Assembly (NCBI GenBank): GCA_032988165.1
Contig: JANTQF010000199.1
Location: 1 to 64,000, forward strand
Direction: 5' to 3'
Source: Emmonsiellopsis sp. PD_33
Lineage: Eukaryota > Ascomycota > Eurotiomycetes > Onygenales > Ajellomycetaceae
Length of the DNA stretch: 64,000 bases
Position 1 is the stretch's first letter. Every line of letters starts with the position of its first letter. The position numbers and the translations under genes were made by a program. A model generated the notes under the pieces. That model did not search any database and was not told the DNA's origin. It worked only from the letters and a program-made list of their open reading frames with translations. Below, piece by piece: positions 11,554-22,776 of this stretch.

Positions 11554-12027
11554 TCATAGGTCAACGAGTTGCCGAGTGCCGTCTGCAATTACCAAGGCCG
11601 ATCCGGCGATGGGAGCAGTGTTCGCGGGGCGACGAGTTAGCCGGGCTAGCCATTGGCGATATTCCCGAGGTCCATAGGAACTCTGAAGAGGAGCTTCAGC
11701 AATTTGGGGAGCGATGAGAGGGATTAGCTCGGTAGGGTCATTGTAGTAGTGGCAAAGGGCGATAAGAGGAACGTGAACTAAATGGTGCTCTGAACAGGGC
11801 GTCTGGCGGACAAGTTGGATATCTATATTTACTGACACATAAGCATCAGCCGCAGGGAGGTCTTTGGCGGGAGAAAATTGTTGTTGACAAGAGTCAGATT
11901 TGGTGTAAAATGAGGGGTGATCCGGAGACTTTTGTCCCATGATGTATTTGTTCATTGCCCTGACTGAGACATTGAACTTCACCACCGGGGCATATTTATC
12001 TATCCCAGGCAGCCTCCAGTTTGACAA
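11554..12027 (-). CDS. hypothetical protein, weakly supported open frame
   Basis: This 157-codon open frame begins MSNWRLPGIDKYAPVVKF. It lies between the Nudix gene and a divergent DUF7730-like gene whose start is only 14 bases away. Its composition is ordinary, without low-complexity repeats, and includes the segment LVHVPLIALCHYYNDPTELI. I recognise no domain, signal peptide or membrane segment. The frame stops at 11554, and a second open stretch in another frame runs on to about 11300, so an intron or a decayed gene is possible. It is recorded because nothing else explains the gap. Confidence 0.25.
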   Translation of the reverse strand: MSNWRLPGIDKYAPVVKFNVSVRAMNKYIMGQKSPDHPSFYTKSDSCQQQFSPAKDLPAADAYVSVNIDIQLVRQTPCSEHHLVHVPLIALCHYYNDPTELIPLIAPQIAEAPLQSSYGPREYRQWLARLTRRPANTAPIAGSALVIADGTRQLVDL

Positions 12028-12040
12028 TTACGACCTCATA

Positions 12041-12967
12041 ATGATGACCTCAAGGCACAGCAAGATGACTCCACGCAAACGAGCCCTCACAATGCCCCTT
12101 ACCAAACCAGCCCGGATCTGGTGGCGGAGACAGAAATATCTCGAACAGACACAATCAATTCTCTTCAGAAGGCTTCCACTGGAGCTGCGAGAAATGATCT
12201 ATGAATGGATCTTCCACTCCCCTCACAAATCAACAGCAACATATCAAGCACCATCGGACTTCCATGTCTTCTTCCACTCCGGCAAGCTTGTCTCTCGCCG
12301 TTGTTCGAGCGCAGTCGGACCATGCTCGTCTTATTGCTATCGAGTGGTTTACACTTCTCGTTATGCCTCGTGGAATCTATTAGCGGTTCTGCTCACCTGT
12401 CGCCGAATGTAAGTGGTGTCTTACTGTCGGACTGTGGGACTCCCGTCGGAATCGAGGCGTGTCATGGAGTAACGGGAGTTATCAAAATATAGCTATAGCG
12501 AAGCCATCCCTCTCCTCTACACACGAAACACATTTATCTTCAGAAACCTACCAACAATCACCCGATTCACATCAACAATCCCCCAGCAGCGCATGGAATG
12601 TCTTCGAAGCATTCGACTGGAATGGATATTTTCAGAGGTCGAGATGGATTACCCCTATGGGACGGCAGCAGGTTACTCCACCGTCGTGGAAAAGGGGTTC
12701 GATACGCGCTGGAAACCTCTTTGGAGGACGCTCGCGTGCATGAGCGGTTTACAAGAGCTCCATGTCAGACTGATACGCGGCACATTTGCCCAAATGCCTA
12801 CTAGTATTTGGGAAGACCGGATCTTTGAGCCTATGCGGCAGTTTGAGGGACTTGAGAAATTCGGGGTGGAGGTAAATTGGGTGGTGAAGCCAAGTTCTGT
12901 AGTAGGGCCATTCCAGGTAACTGTTGTGGATGAGAAACGAGAAGATAATATGAGGGGGATTGATTAA
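12041..12967 (+). CDS. DUF7730 / F-box-like domain protein
   Basis: Exons 12041-12408 and 12493-12967 join across an 84-nt intron (GTAAGT...ATATAG) inside the Ile codon of LLTCRRIYSEAIPLLY, giving 280 residues. The segment LFRRLPLELREMIYEWIF is the F-box-like N-terminal helix pair of the DUF7730 family. LLTCRRIYSEAIPLLYTRNT is the second conserved block, followed by STIPQQRMECLRSIRLEW. Such proteins are abundant in filamentous ascomycetes. They look like substrate-recognition or structural proteins, but their function is unknown. An in-frame ATG at 11939 could extend the N terminus by 34 residues; the later start is chosen because the domain begins shortly after it and the extension overlaps the opposite-strand open frame. 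Confidence 0.75.
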
Positions 12968-13500
12968 GGGTATAGTTCTCCGCAGAATATATAGTGCATC
13001 CTGATAAACAACATTATTATGAATTGTCACCCTTCTGCCCATCAGCTAGCCTGAAACGACACAAGGCCAGGCGCGAGAGAGAGGTTACGGTGACGGACTA
13101 GCGTATGGGAGCGCTATATAACCACATCTAGTAACTCATAGGTCCGCCGTCTACAAGGAAACGATCTCCGAATCTATATCGATATCATTACTGAGATACC
13201 TATCATCTAGTTCTCTTACTGAGTCGAAAACTCTGACGCCTAAAGTAAGACGCAAAAAACCAAAATCATCAAACTTCAAACTTCAAAACGGAAAAATGTC
13301 TTGCTTCATCGCGTTATCGTAAGGCTACTAATCAAAGGCCACTCGTAGACTGCATCAACTTTTTTTTGCCGTAATTATAAAAATACCCTAAAAATAAACC
13401 CGACCAAACCGCCCAACAACTCCGTAAAACAAGCTCATCCACCCCGTGATCCGGGATGACGACAGGTGCGCAAGGTATCAAAAGTCGCCAGTCAGGAGAA
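12968..13500. other. convergent 3' flanks
   Basis: This region of about 530 bases lies between the ends of the DUF7730-like and IMP dehydrogenase genes. It is moderately AT-rich with a poly-T stretch near 13361. I see no coding or RNA gene. Confidence 0.5.
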
Positions 13501-15407
13501 TCAAGAGTAGAGCTTCTTGTCAAAGCTGTGCAGGCCGTGGACGTTACCCTCAGCCTGAGCGCTGACAGAGCGCACCTCGAATCTTACGGAGCCATTGGAG
13601 ACGCCCTCGTGAAGCGCCTTCAAGCTCTTAACACCAATATCCTGGAGGGAGTGCTGGATACCGGCCATAAGGTATGGCACGAACTTAGTAACGGAGCCGC
13701 GATCCAAGACAGATCCGGAAACACCCTGGGCGACAAGAAGTCGGTCTCCCTCGGAGAAGTATCTGGCAGTGCCGGCATTTCCTCCCTTGCCATCTTTGCC
13801 ACCAGCCTTCTTATCTTCCATAGCGTCAATGCTGCCCATTCCCCGGTAGGCTTTGACGAGCTGGCCTTCTCTGCTGACAAAGTAGCTTCCGGGAGACTCG
13901 GTGGTTCCAGCCAAAAGGCCGCCCATCATGACAGTGGTAGCGCCCATGGCGAGACCCTTTACAATGTGGCCGATGTTCTGGATACCGCCGTCGGCGATAC
14001 AGGGGACACCGAAGCGGGCGGCAAATTGGGAGACGCTGCGCACAGCGGCGGCCTGGGGCCGTCCGACGGCCATGACCTCTTGAGTGATACAAGCACTGCC
14101 ACTACCCATGCCAATGCGGAGACCATCAGCGCCAGCGGCAATGAGGGCGGCAGCTTGTTCTCTGACAACGACGTTGCCGGCGATAACATCAATCTCGGGG
14201 TATTTCTCCTTGACGTATTTGATCATTTCGATTTGATACATGCTGTTGCCTTGGCTGCTGTCCAAGATGACAATGTCGAGGCCGGCTTCCACTAGCTTTT
14301 GGAGTCTGTCTTTGTCTTCGGGGCGGGTGCCAATGGCAGCAGCGCAAATAAGCTGCTTAGAGTGAGGGAGTTTAGAGGCAAGTGGATAGTAGTGATTCTT
14401 CATGAGATCCGATCGGGAGAGGAGAGAGACAAGGTTGCCCTCCTCGTCTACGATAGGAAGTTTCCCTTTCTTGGAGGTTTTCAGCACCTCGTTGGCCTCG
14501 GCCAGTGTGGTCCCTGAAGGGGCAGTGACGAGATCGGTGGACATGACGGCTGTGACGGGTTCGTCGACGGAAGTATGGAATTGAATATCCCTGCTGGTGA
14601 CCATTCCAACCAGCTTAGAGCGCAGAGTTCCCTTTTCTACACGCAATATCCGAGTTAGTCGGGTTCATGGAGGAAACAAAACCAAATATATAAAACATTA
14701 TTGATTGCAAGTATCAGACAAAAAATCTTGGCTCTCCAGGGTAGCTTTCGCTACTGCAGATGAACGAAAGTTATAAAAAAAAGAATTGAAAACATCATTG
14801 CAAACACAACTAGATATGCTGACGAGGGGGAGCTGACTAACCTGTGACTGGGAATCCACCGAAGCCCCATTTGGCCTTCAGTTCCTTGGCCTCTGCCACG
14901 GTTGTGGTGGGGGAGAGGACGACAGGTTCCAAGATGAATCCGTTTTCATATCGCTTGACCTTTCTTACCATCTCTGCTTGGTCATCTGCAGAGCAGTTGT
15001 GGTGGATAACTCCGAGACCACCAAGAAGGGCCATATGGATGGCCATCGAGTGCTCCGTCACAGTGTCCATGGGGGAAGACACAAGCGGGGCCTTCAGCGT
15101 GATACGCTTAGTGACGGGAGTTTCGAGGGACACCTCGGACGCGGCGAATCCTGTTTATCCCGGTTAATTGAGTTCACGTTGAAGCTTTTGAATGTGGTTC
15201 CGAACCAATATATCCTGGAAGAATGAGGAAATCGTTGTAGGTCAGGGCACCCCGCTTCTCGGAATCAAGCAATTGCTTGACATCCAAACCATCTCCGGAG
15301 TATTCGTTTTTCAGAACCTCCAGAGCCTTGGTATGGTCTGAGAACTCTGGCTTCCCGGTGAACCGCTCAAAGGCGCTGCCGGAGGCATCTCCATTGGAAA
15401 TTGGCAT
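13501..15407 (-). CDS. IMD2: inosine-5'-monophosphate dehydrogenase
   Basis: Three exons, 15407-15206, 15150-14842 and 14636-13501, give 548 residues. The introns are 55 and 205 nt, and both junctions are fixed by family sequence (LPGYIGFAASEV and FPVTEKGTLRSKLVG). The enzyme oxidises IMP to XMP with NAD, the rate-limiting step of guanine nucleotide synthesis, as a cytosolic tetramer. LTYNDFLILPGYIG marks the N-terminal part of the barrel. Two CBS modules interrupt it (from about GFILEPVVLSPTTTVAEA to VSLLSRSDLMKNHYYPLASK). The catalytic cysteine, near residue 353, lies in GSGSACITQEVMAVGRP. The phosphate loop is ADGGIQN and the flap starts at YRGMGSIDAM. The C terminus, KKLYS, is close to the usual family ending. 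The family is the target of mycophenolic acid. The symbol follows the yeast genes; paralog identity is not implied. Confidence 0.96.
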
Positions 15408-16120
15408 GGCGAAGACGGGGAAAATAGATTTGCCAGAAGCAAAAGAATGAGAGGCAGAGATATATACAGAAATACCAACAACAGAGGCCAGAGAAACGTT
15501 CTGTTGAAGGGGAGAAAGCGTCTTTCCCAAAGGAAAAAAAAGAGAAGAAAAGAAGAAAGAAAAAGTCTCGCGGCCGCAGATTTTGATAAGATTTTTGCGC
15601 ACTGTGGGGACCTCTCAGCCGCGCTAACCGCTCTTGGGCGCCACGTGATTGCTTATCTCAGAGGCTCCACCCGGGCTTATCATCACGTGCGGATAACAGT
15701 CAGGTGACCCGCCGAGCCGCCTTGCCGCTTTGGGAACTTTGTTTTGGTGCCGGTTCCACCGCTCTTGCACATCAACAATGCGGTTTGGCGACGACATCTG
15801 CTTCCACCGCCGCCAGGAGGACACATCTCGGCCGTCTCGACGCTGTTGACGCTGGCGACACAGTCCCCCAGCACGTCTCCGCCACTCCTGTTCCGTGTCT
15901 GCTTCTTTCCTGTCTTCCCGTGTTGCGGCGTTTGCGGCTGTTAGCTGTTGGTGCACCCCTCCATTGTTGGCAGAACCACTAGCTTATTATTGCCCCGGCG
16001 CACAGCTTGAAAGCCCTTTGACATCCAACTTCTCTCCGTATTATGAGCCGGCATGCGCGCAGCTGAGAGTCCGAATTTTCTTTTCATTGAGCGCGTTTTC
16101 TCTTTTGACTTGCTGTCGTG
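15408..16120. promoter_or_regulatory. divergent promoter IMPDH / IQGAP with two CACGTG boxes
   Basis: These 713 bases drive IMP dehydrogenase on the minus strand and the IQGAP gene on the plus strand. A purine-rich block (AAAGGAAAAAAAAGAGAAG type) lies near 15530-15570, just upstream of IMPDH. Two E-box cores are present, CCACGTGA at 15641-15648 and TCACGTG at 15683-15689, 42 bases apart. The middle of the region is GC-rich. No gene is seen inside. Confidence 0.5.
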
Positions 16121-19100
16121 ATGTCAAACCTCCATAATTTCAGACGGTCCCAAACAGATCTATCGCCCAACCCATCGAGCCCACTTCGCCATGGCTCAAC
16201 CGCATCCACCAACTCCTCTGCCTATTCCACATATTCCAACCCCTTTGTGCCCAGTCGAACAAGCACTTTGTCCTCGAACTCCTCAAATGGGTTTGTCTCT
16301 GATTCCCATGGCGCCAAAGGACGAGTAAGCTTGGGGGAGAATCGATATGGGAGGGCGTCCCCCCCACCGAGCGCAAGTGAGACGTATGGGAATGTTCGTC
16401 GCTCTCTACGCCCACTTCCACAGGCGCCCAATCGCGCCTCTCCACCACCAGAACAATTGACTCGTCCGCGCAGCCAAACGATGGCCAACCCAACCTATAA
16501 ATATGATTCTATCCTGCCTGCGCAGCCTATGTCTATAGAGAGCTATGATGGTAGATCCTCGCGGCTTCAGGAGAATATTGACCCCCCGGAGCGAACGCCA
16601 TCACCATATAGTTGGCGAGGGCATTCCAGGACTCAATCTAGTCCGCAGCCTCCCGCATTACCAACCGCCTTTACGGCCCCAGAGCTAGAAACTTTCCAAA
16701 AATCCTCAACCAGACATCTGCGCACTCTTTCTAAAATTGCGCAAAATGAAAGCGAAGATTTCGCTATGGCGTCGGTTGTTCCATCGGTGGCTGGGTTGCA
16801 AGGACGACGTCGTCTAAAGCGTGCGGACTCAATTCGAGCGACAAAGTCACCGGCTGGTCCTCAGCGAGGCAAGGCATCCGCATGGGCGGAGAGTAGCTGG
16901 ATGGATAAACAACGACAGTTTATACAGGCCTACGAGTACCTCTGCCATATTGGAGAAGCCAAGGAATGGATTGAAGACGTTATCCACAAAACAATCCCGC
17001 CGATCGTCCAGCTGGAAGAGGCTTTGCGGGATGGGGTTACTCTTGCAGAAGTTGTCCAAGCCTTGTACCCGCATCGAATATTTCGCATATTCAGACACCC
17101 AAAGTTGCAATACCGCCACTCCGACAACATCGCTCTTTTTTTCCAGCTACTGAAAGAAGTTGAACTTCCGGATTTGTTTAGATTTGAGTTGATCGATCTT
17201 TACGAGAAGAAAAACATCCCCAAAGTTATACATTGTATCCATGCCTTGTCATGGCTGCTGTACAAAAAAGGGATTGTCGACTTCCGTATCGGCAACCTCG
17301 TTGGCCAACTCGAATTCGAACATCATGAACTTGAGCAAATGCAAAAGGGCCTGGATAAGTCTGGCGTTCCTATGCCAAGCTTCTCCGGAATGGGCGCGAG
17401 CTTTGGTGCTGAACCCGAACCCGAACCCGAGCCCGAGCCAGTCGAGTCAGAAGAGGATCGCATCAATAGGGAACTCCATGAGCAGGAGGTTGTCATCACC
17501 GACCTTCAGTCTCAAATAAGGGGTGCGCTTGTACGTTTGAGACTAGGAAATATGATGCAGGAGCTTTGGGATAGCGAGGCCCAACTAGTCGAATTACAAT
17601 CAAGGATACGAGGTGAATGGGCTAGAGAAATAGCTGATTACCGTTTGAGTATGCGGCGATTTGCTGTCAACCTGCAGTCTTCGGCCCGTGGATTCCTTGT
17701 TCGGAAGAGAAATGAACGCAGCGAGCAGACCCGGAAACAGATCGAACCAGAGATTTTGATGTTGCAAAGCATTATCCGGGCGAACAGAATTCGATCAGAT
17801 GTTCAACTATTAAAGACCCGAGCACGCAAAGAAGAATCTGGAATTAAACAAATCCAAGCGGCGATTAGAGGCGCCCTAGCCCGAAGTCAAGCGTACGATC
17901 AATACGAACAAACGAAAGAAGCTGAAGGCGAAGTTCAATCCCTCCAAGCCGCTATTAGGGGTATGTTGGAGCGACATAAGGTTGCCCAGGTTATGTCAGC
18001 GCTTCAAACCAATGCCCATGGAATAACACTGCTGCAATCGGCAATCCGGGGTCTTGCGACGCGAAAGGCATATGATTCCCAAAGACTATCCCTAGTCAAC
18101 ATGACGGATAAATGGCTCACGCTCCAGTCTTATGCTCGGGGAGCTACGGCAAGAAGTAACATGCAGTCTCTTAAATCCCAACTGAAGGACCAGGTTTCCT
18201 CTATTGTCCAGTTGCAAAGTGCTGTCCGAGGTTCGTTTTTGCGCAGCTCTGTCGACGCAATAAAGAATGCCCTGCGAGACAATGAAACGAGTTTCCTCAC
18301 GATCCAATCCCTATCCAGAGGGTTCCTTTTGCGCAAACGCCAATTAGCAGACAGAAATTCTCTTATCCAGGAAACTTCAACCATCACCAGACTCCAGGGT
18401 CTTGCAAAGGCTGCAATACTGAGGATAAATATTGGCGGGTTGCTTTCCGAACTCGAGGCATCGAGCGAGGAAATAATACAGCTTCAGGCCCTCACACGCG
18501 CCATGCTTGTCAGGATTGACGTTGGTCAGGATTTGGCTAATCTTGACGCCGAGGAAGACGCGATAACCGAACTCCAATCTCATATGAGAGCTTTCCTTGT
18601 ACGCCGTCGGTTTGCTGAAAAACGCCGCTTCTACCGGGAGAACATGGAGAAAGTTATCAAGGTTCAAAGCTTTGTCAGAGCAAAAATTCAAGGAGAGGCT
18701 TATAAAAGTCTTACCAGCGGAAAGAATCCCCCCGTTGGTACGATCAAGGGGTTTGTCCATCTCCTCAACGATAGCGATTTCGATTTCGACGAAGAGATTG
18801 AATTTGAACGGCTTCGAAAAACTGTGGTACAGCATGTGCGGCAAAACGAGATGGCGGACCAGTATATCACCCAGCTGGATATTAAAATCGCGCTTCTCGT
18901 GAAAAACAAGATTACACTTGACGAAGTCGTGAAACATCAAAAACACTTTGGAGGGCATGTCGGAGCTTTACTTCCAAACAGCGACATCTCATCCAAAGAC
19001 CCATTTGATCTCAAAGCTCTGAACAAAAACTCGCGACGAAAGCTGGAGCATTACCAAGAGCTCTTTTTTGTTCTTCAAACACAGCCTCAGTACCTTGCCC

Positions 19101-21215
19101 GGCTCTTTAGACGAATACGTGAGCAAGCGACTCCTGAAAAGGAGTCCGAGCGAATCAAGCATTTGGTTATGGGCCTCTTCGGGTATTCTCAGAAACGACG
19201 TGAGGAATACTATCTCATAAAGCTCATCGTCCGGTCGGCAAAGGAGGAAATCGATCACTCAGTTTCACTCCAAGATTATCTGCGCTGTAACTCCTTCTGG
19301 AACAAATTGGTTGGTGCTTACATTAAATCTCCCAAAGACCGGAAATTTATGCGAGATATTATGGGACCACTCGTCAAAGAGAATATCATTGAGAATACAG
19401 AACTTGACTTGGAAAGCGACCCCATGCAAATCTACCGCTCTGCAATTAGTAACGAAGAACTTCGAACCGGCCAGAAGAGCAGAAGACGGCCAGACGCTCC
19501 CAGGGAAGAGGCAATTAGGGACCCTGAAACACGAGCTACCTTCATTCGTCATTTGCAGGATCTCCGCGATATTGCGGACCAGTTTTTCAGCGCGCTCGAA
19601 GAATTCCTTCATCGGATGCCCTTTGGGGTGAGATTCGTGGCCCAGCAAATTTACGAGTACCTACTTACCAAATTTGAAAACGAGGATCATGGATATATCC
19701 TGCAGATTGCCGGACAATGGGTGTGGAAGAACTATTTGCACCCAGCACTTATGGAACCTGAGAAGTTCGGAGTGGTGGACCGTGGCCTGACGCAAGAGCA
19801 GAAGCGGAATTTGGGGGAGATTGGGAAGGTGTTAGGACAGGTCGCATCGGGCCGCCTTTTTGGCAATGAAAATGTCTACCTTCAACCGCTGAATAGTTAT
19901 ATCGAAGAATCCATCCAAAGGATGGGGATTATTTGGGGAAATAGTAAGTATATATTGCTTATATCTGGCGAATCTCACTAACAAATAACAGTGGTTACAG
20001 TGCCGGATGCGGAGTCACACTTCGATATCGACGAATTCAATGATCTTTATGCCAAAACGAAGCCAACTCTTTATATCAAAATGTCCGACATATTTTCGAT
20101 CCACCAACTTGTCGCCGCCGAGATAAGTAGCATATGTGTCGACCACGATGACACAATGAAAGAAGTGATACGCGACCTAGGTAGCGTTAAGAGCAACGAA
20201 AATGAGCTCATGAGTGTAAGCTCGTCGGAAATAAGTTTGACATTGACGCCAAAGCTTCACAATGTGGAAGGTGAGTTTCAGTCTTGCACATTGTCCTGTT
20301 AACAAGTATACTAAGTCCAAGCTAGATCCCGATGCCGAAATTAAGGCACTATTCATGGAAACCAAGCGATGTATCCTTTACATTATCCGAGTTCAATCCG
20401 GCGCGAATTTGATGGAGATTATGGTTAAGCCTCCCACCGAAGAAGATGTGGAGCGTTGGCATGCACTCGTCCGAGACGAGCTATCATCCAGCAGCCGCAA
20501 ACGTGGAGCATACTCCGATGCAAATACTCTGATTGATATTGGTTCCATGTCCTATCCGGATTTGAAGGGAACCGCACTGGAAAATATTCTTCATCTAGAG
20601 CAAGCAGGACGTATATCACGACGAAACCATTACCAGGACCTTCTGAATGCAATCGCAGTCGATATTCGTACGAAACACCGGCGGAGAATACAACGTCAAC
20701 GAGAACTGGAAAGTGTCCGCCTTACTCTTGACCGACTCAACGATCAAACAGTGTATCTTGAGCAGCAGCTAAAAACGTACAACGACTATATTGAGCAGGC
20801 CATGATAACTCTGCAGAACAAGAAAGGAAAGAAACGCTTCCTGATGCCATTCACGAAGCAATGGGACCACGAACGTGAGCTACAACGATCCGGTCGCGTC
20901 TTTAAATTCGGCTCCTTCAAATACTCCGCCCGGAACCTGTCCGACAAGGGTGTCCTTTTATATTGGAGAGGGTATACCGAACGACAATGGGACCGGGTTG
21001 ACCTTACAATTTCTAGCAACGAAGTTGGCGTTTTCACGATTGACGGAAGTAGCGGCAATATGATGATACCCGGAGCCAACGCGCAAGTCCCCCTTGACGA
21101 CCTTCTCCAGGCGCAGTTCAATAATACGCAATTTATGGACTTTTTTGAAGGAGCGCTGCGGGTGAACGTTAACCTGTTTTTGCATTTGATCATGAGGAAG
21201 TTTTATAATGAATGA
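16121..21215 (+). CDS. IQG1: IQGAP-family Ras-GAP-like scaffold (Iqg1/Rng2)
   Basis: Three exons, 16121-19943, 19992-20270 and 20326-21215, joined by introns of 48 and 55 nt, encode 1663 residues. The ATG at 16121 gives MSNLHNFRRSQTD. The order is a Ser/Pro-rich N-terminal tail (1-260), a calponin-homology domain (about 261-385, with WIEDVIHKTIPPIVQLEEAL), an EP repeat, and then an array of about fourteen IQ-like motifs (about 460-865, such as LQSSARGFLVRKR and IQAAIRGALAR). A GAP-related domain (about 900-1180, with HLVMGLFGYSQKRREEY) and the RasGAP C-terminal domain follow. This family binds actin, calmodulin/myosin light chains and formins, and assembles the contractile ring at septation sites. 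It is not expected to stimulate Ras GTP hydrolysis. The shared promoter with IMPDH looks incidental. Confidence 0.95.
17408..17440 (+). repeat. hexanucleotide repeat coding for Glu-Pro
   Basis: An imperfect GAACCC/GAGCCC hexanucleotide tract inside the IQGAP gene encodes alternating Glu and Pro between the CH domain and the first IQ motif. It probably forms an extended, rigid linker and may vary in length between strains. Confidence 0.7.
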
Positions 21216-22776
21216 ATGGATTGTCAGCGTCATTTCTTTTTGTTTTCCTATTCATTTTTTTTGGGGGGGAGCGAAGCGTTTTTTTCTTTTTTTTTCTTTT
21301 TTGCTTTCGAAACATGTTCAACTTCGGAGTAGGGAGGTTTCGATACCCTTCCGGTCAATTGGCCGGCCTCTCATTTCTAACGAATGGAAATGGTACGATT
21401 TTACTGCCGGCATGAGGTTGGTGTTGCTTGTGTTATCCTTTCTGCCTTGCCGTCTCTCGAATCAATGGGAGGGGGAAGCGGTTGGAGTTGAAAAAAGACG
21501 GTGCACCTTTTTTACCTTGTTACTTTTATGTTTAACCGTCCTGTTATCTGTTATGATATCTTTCCCCACATTGGGATTCTATGCTGTACGCACACATGTT
21601 TATCTTCTATCCGGCTTGCTGGTTCCGGTTTTCTCCTCTCCATTTGGTTGGGGAAATTCGCGATTTTTCGGGTCAGCGCGCAGGTCTGTGCATTTTTGTC
21701 ATCATATTACCTTTCTGTGGTTCTGTTTCTGCTGTATTTAGTATTACATATGACTTTATTACCAAATTCGCATTGAGAGGGGCCGAGTAGCGTGCTGTTC
21801 GTTTGTTTTTTGTCACTTTTTTCTTTTTCCTAGCACAGGGCTGTCCAATCATCATTGATCCCGGCCACGTGTTTCCTGCATGGATGTCACGCTTCGGTAA
21901 CCAAAGCTTCTTTTTTTAAGCATAAATTGATCTCATCTCTCATTTACTCCTTGTATCGCTCACCATCAACATACTGTGATTCTCAGGCTCGTCAAAGATG
22001 CCTGAGAACTATCCAATTGTTGTCAATGCTCTTTGTCAATTAACTCTCGTAAATATTTTTGCCCTAGGCTGATTAACCCGTTAACTACTTGGCGCCGAGA
22101 GCCTCTTTTTTTGCGAGCTTGAAGATCCATGAAGACCAACCAACGCATGATGGCATGATGCTTAGCCCTGTATGGGCATCTCCACCGGGTGAGTTCCTTA
22201 TTGCAATCTGAGTTACATAATTAAACTTGTACCAGAATCTGGAAAAAGTTACCCATTGAACTTTTTTGTAGCTTCTAAGATTGGGTAAAGGAGCCGAAAC
22301 ATCCCAAGCTTCACACGAACTTTGAGCTATCAGTTGCTCTTATCATGCTAGCTAGCGCACCGCCAACCCTTCACTGGCGCATTTGACTGGATTTCGGTCA
22401 TTTTTAGATGGGCGTGGCTTATCAGCAGCGGGCGGTTATCACTTATCAGGATCCAAGTGGGTCGGGCAGGAAAATCTGGGTCGTGTTTCCGCGATTCCAG
22501 TTCACAGGAGAAAAAAGAAAAAAAAAAAGATATAATATTTCTCCCGCCCCCGCCAGCTTTTTTTCCTTTTTACGGATTATGGGCACATAACTGTGAGGAG
22601 TCTATCCAAAATAAGAATAGGTACGTGGTATTTTTATACTGTACTGTTTTCCACTTTGCTCCATGTGTTCTTGCTGAGAAATTTCCCCCCCGCTGACTTT
22701 TTTTTCCTCCCATGCGCAGGCTAAACTGCGGTCTCACAAGCCCAGAATCCCAGAAAGCCCCCTCCTTCACTTCAGC
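21216..22776. other. IQGAP 3' flank and purine permease promoter
   Basis: This 1.56-kb region has no credible gene. It starts with T-rich 3' UTR sequence and carries a CACGTG at 21866-21871. Closer to the permease it contains a tight group of GATA-factor sites, listed separately. A CTTCTTGCTG-rich leader precedes the permease ATG at 22777; a 5'-UTR intron ending in CGCAG near 22720 is possible. Confidence 0.5.
22418..22447. promoter_or_regulatory. cluster of three GATA-factor sites upstream of the permease
   Basis: CTTATC occurs at 22418-22423 and 22442-22447, with GTTATC at 22435-22440. Read on the other strand these are two GATAAG and one GATAAC within 30 bases, about 330 nt before the ATG. 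Such clustered HGATAR sites are the recognised targets of AreA-type nitrogen regulators, which control purine and pyrimidine uptake in filamentous fungi. Confidence 0.55.

Noticed and set aside
11298..11588. N-terminal extension of the Nudix protein by 97 codons
   Set aside because: Related proteins begin MAPK followed by the Nudix region, and the extension has no recognisable content.
13456..14295. 279-codon open frame antisense to IMP dehydrogenase
   Set aside because: It is the complement of a highly conserved coding exon, without its own start context or domain.
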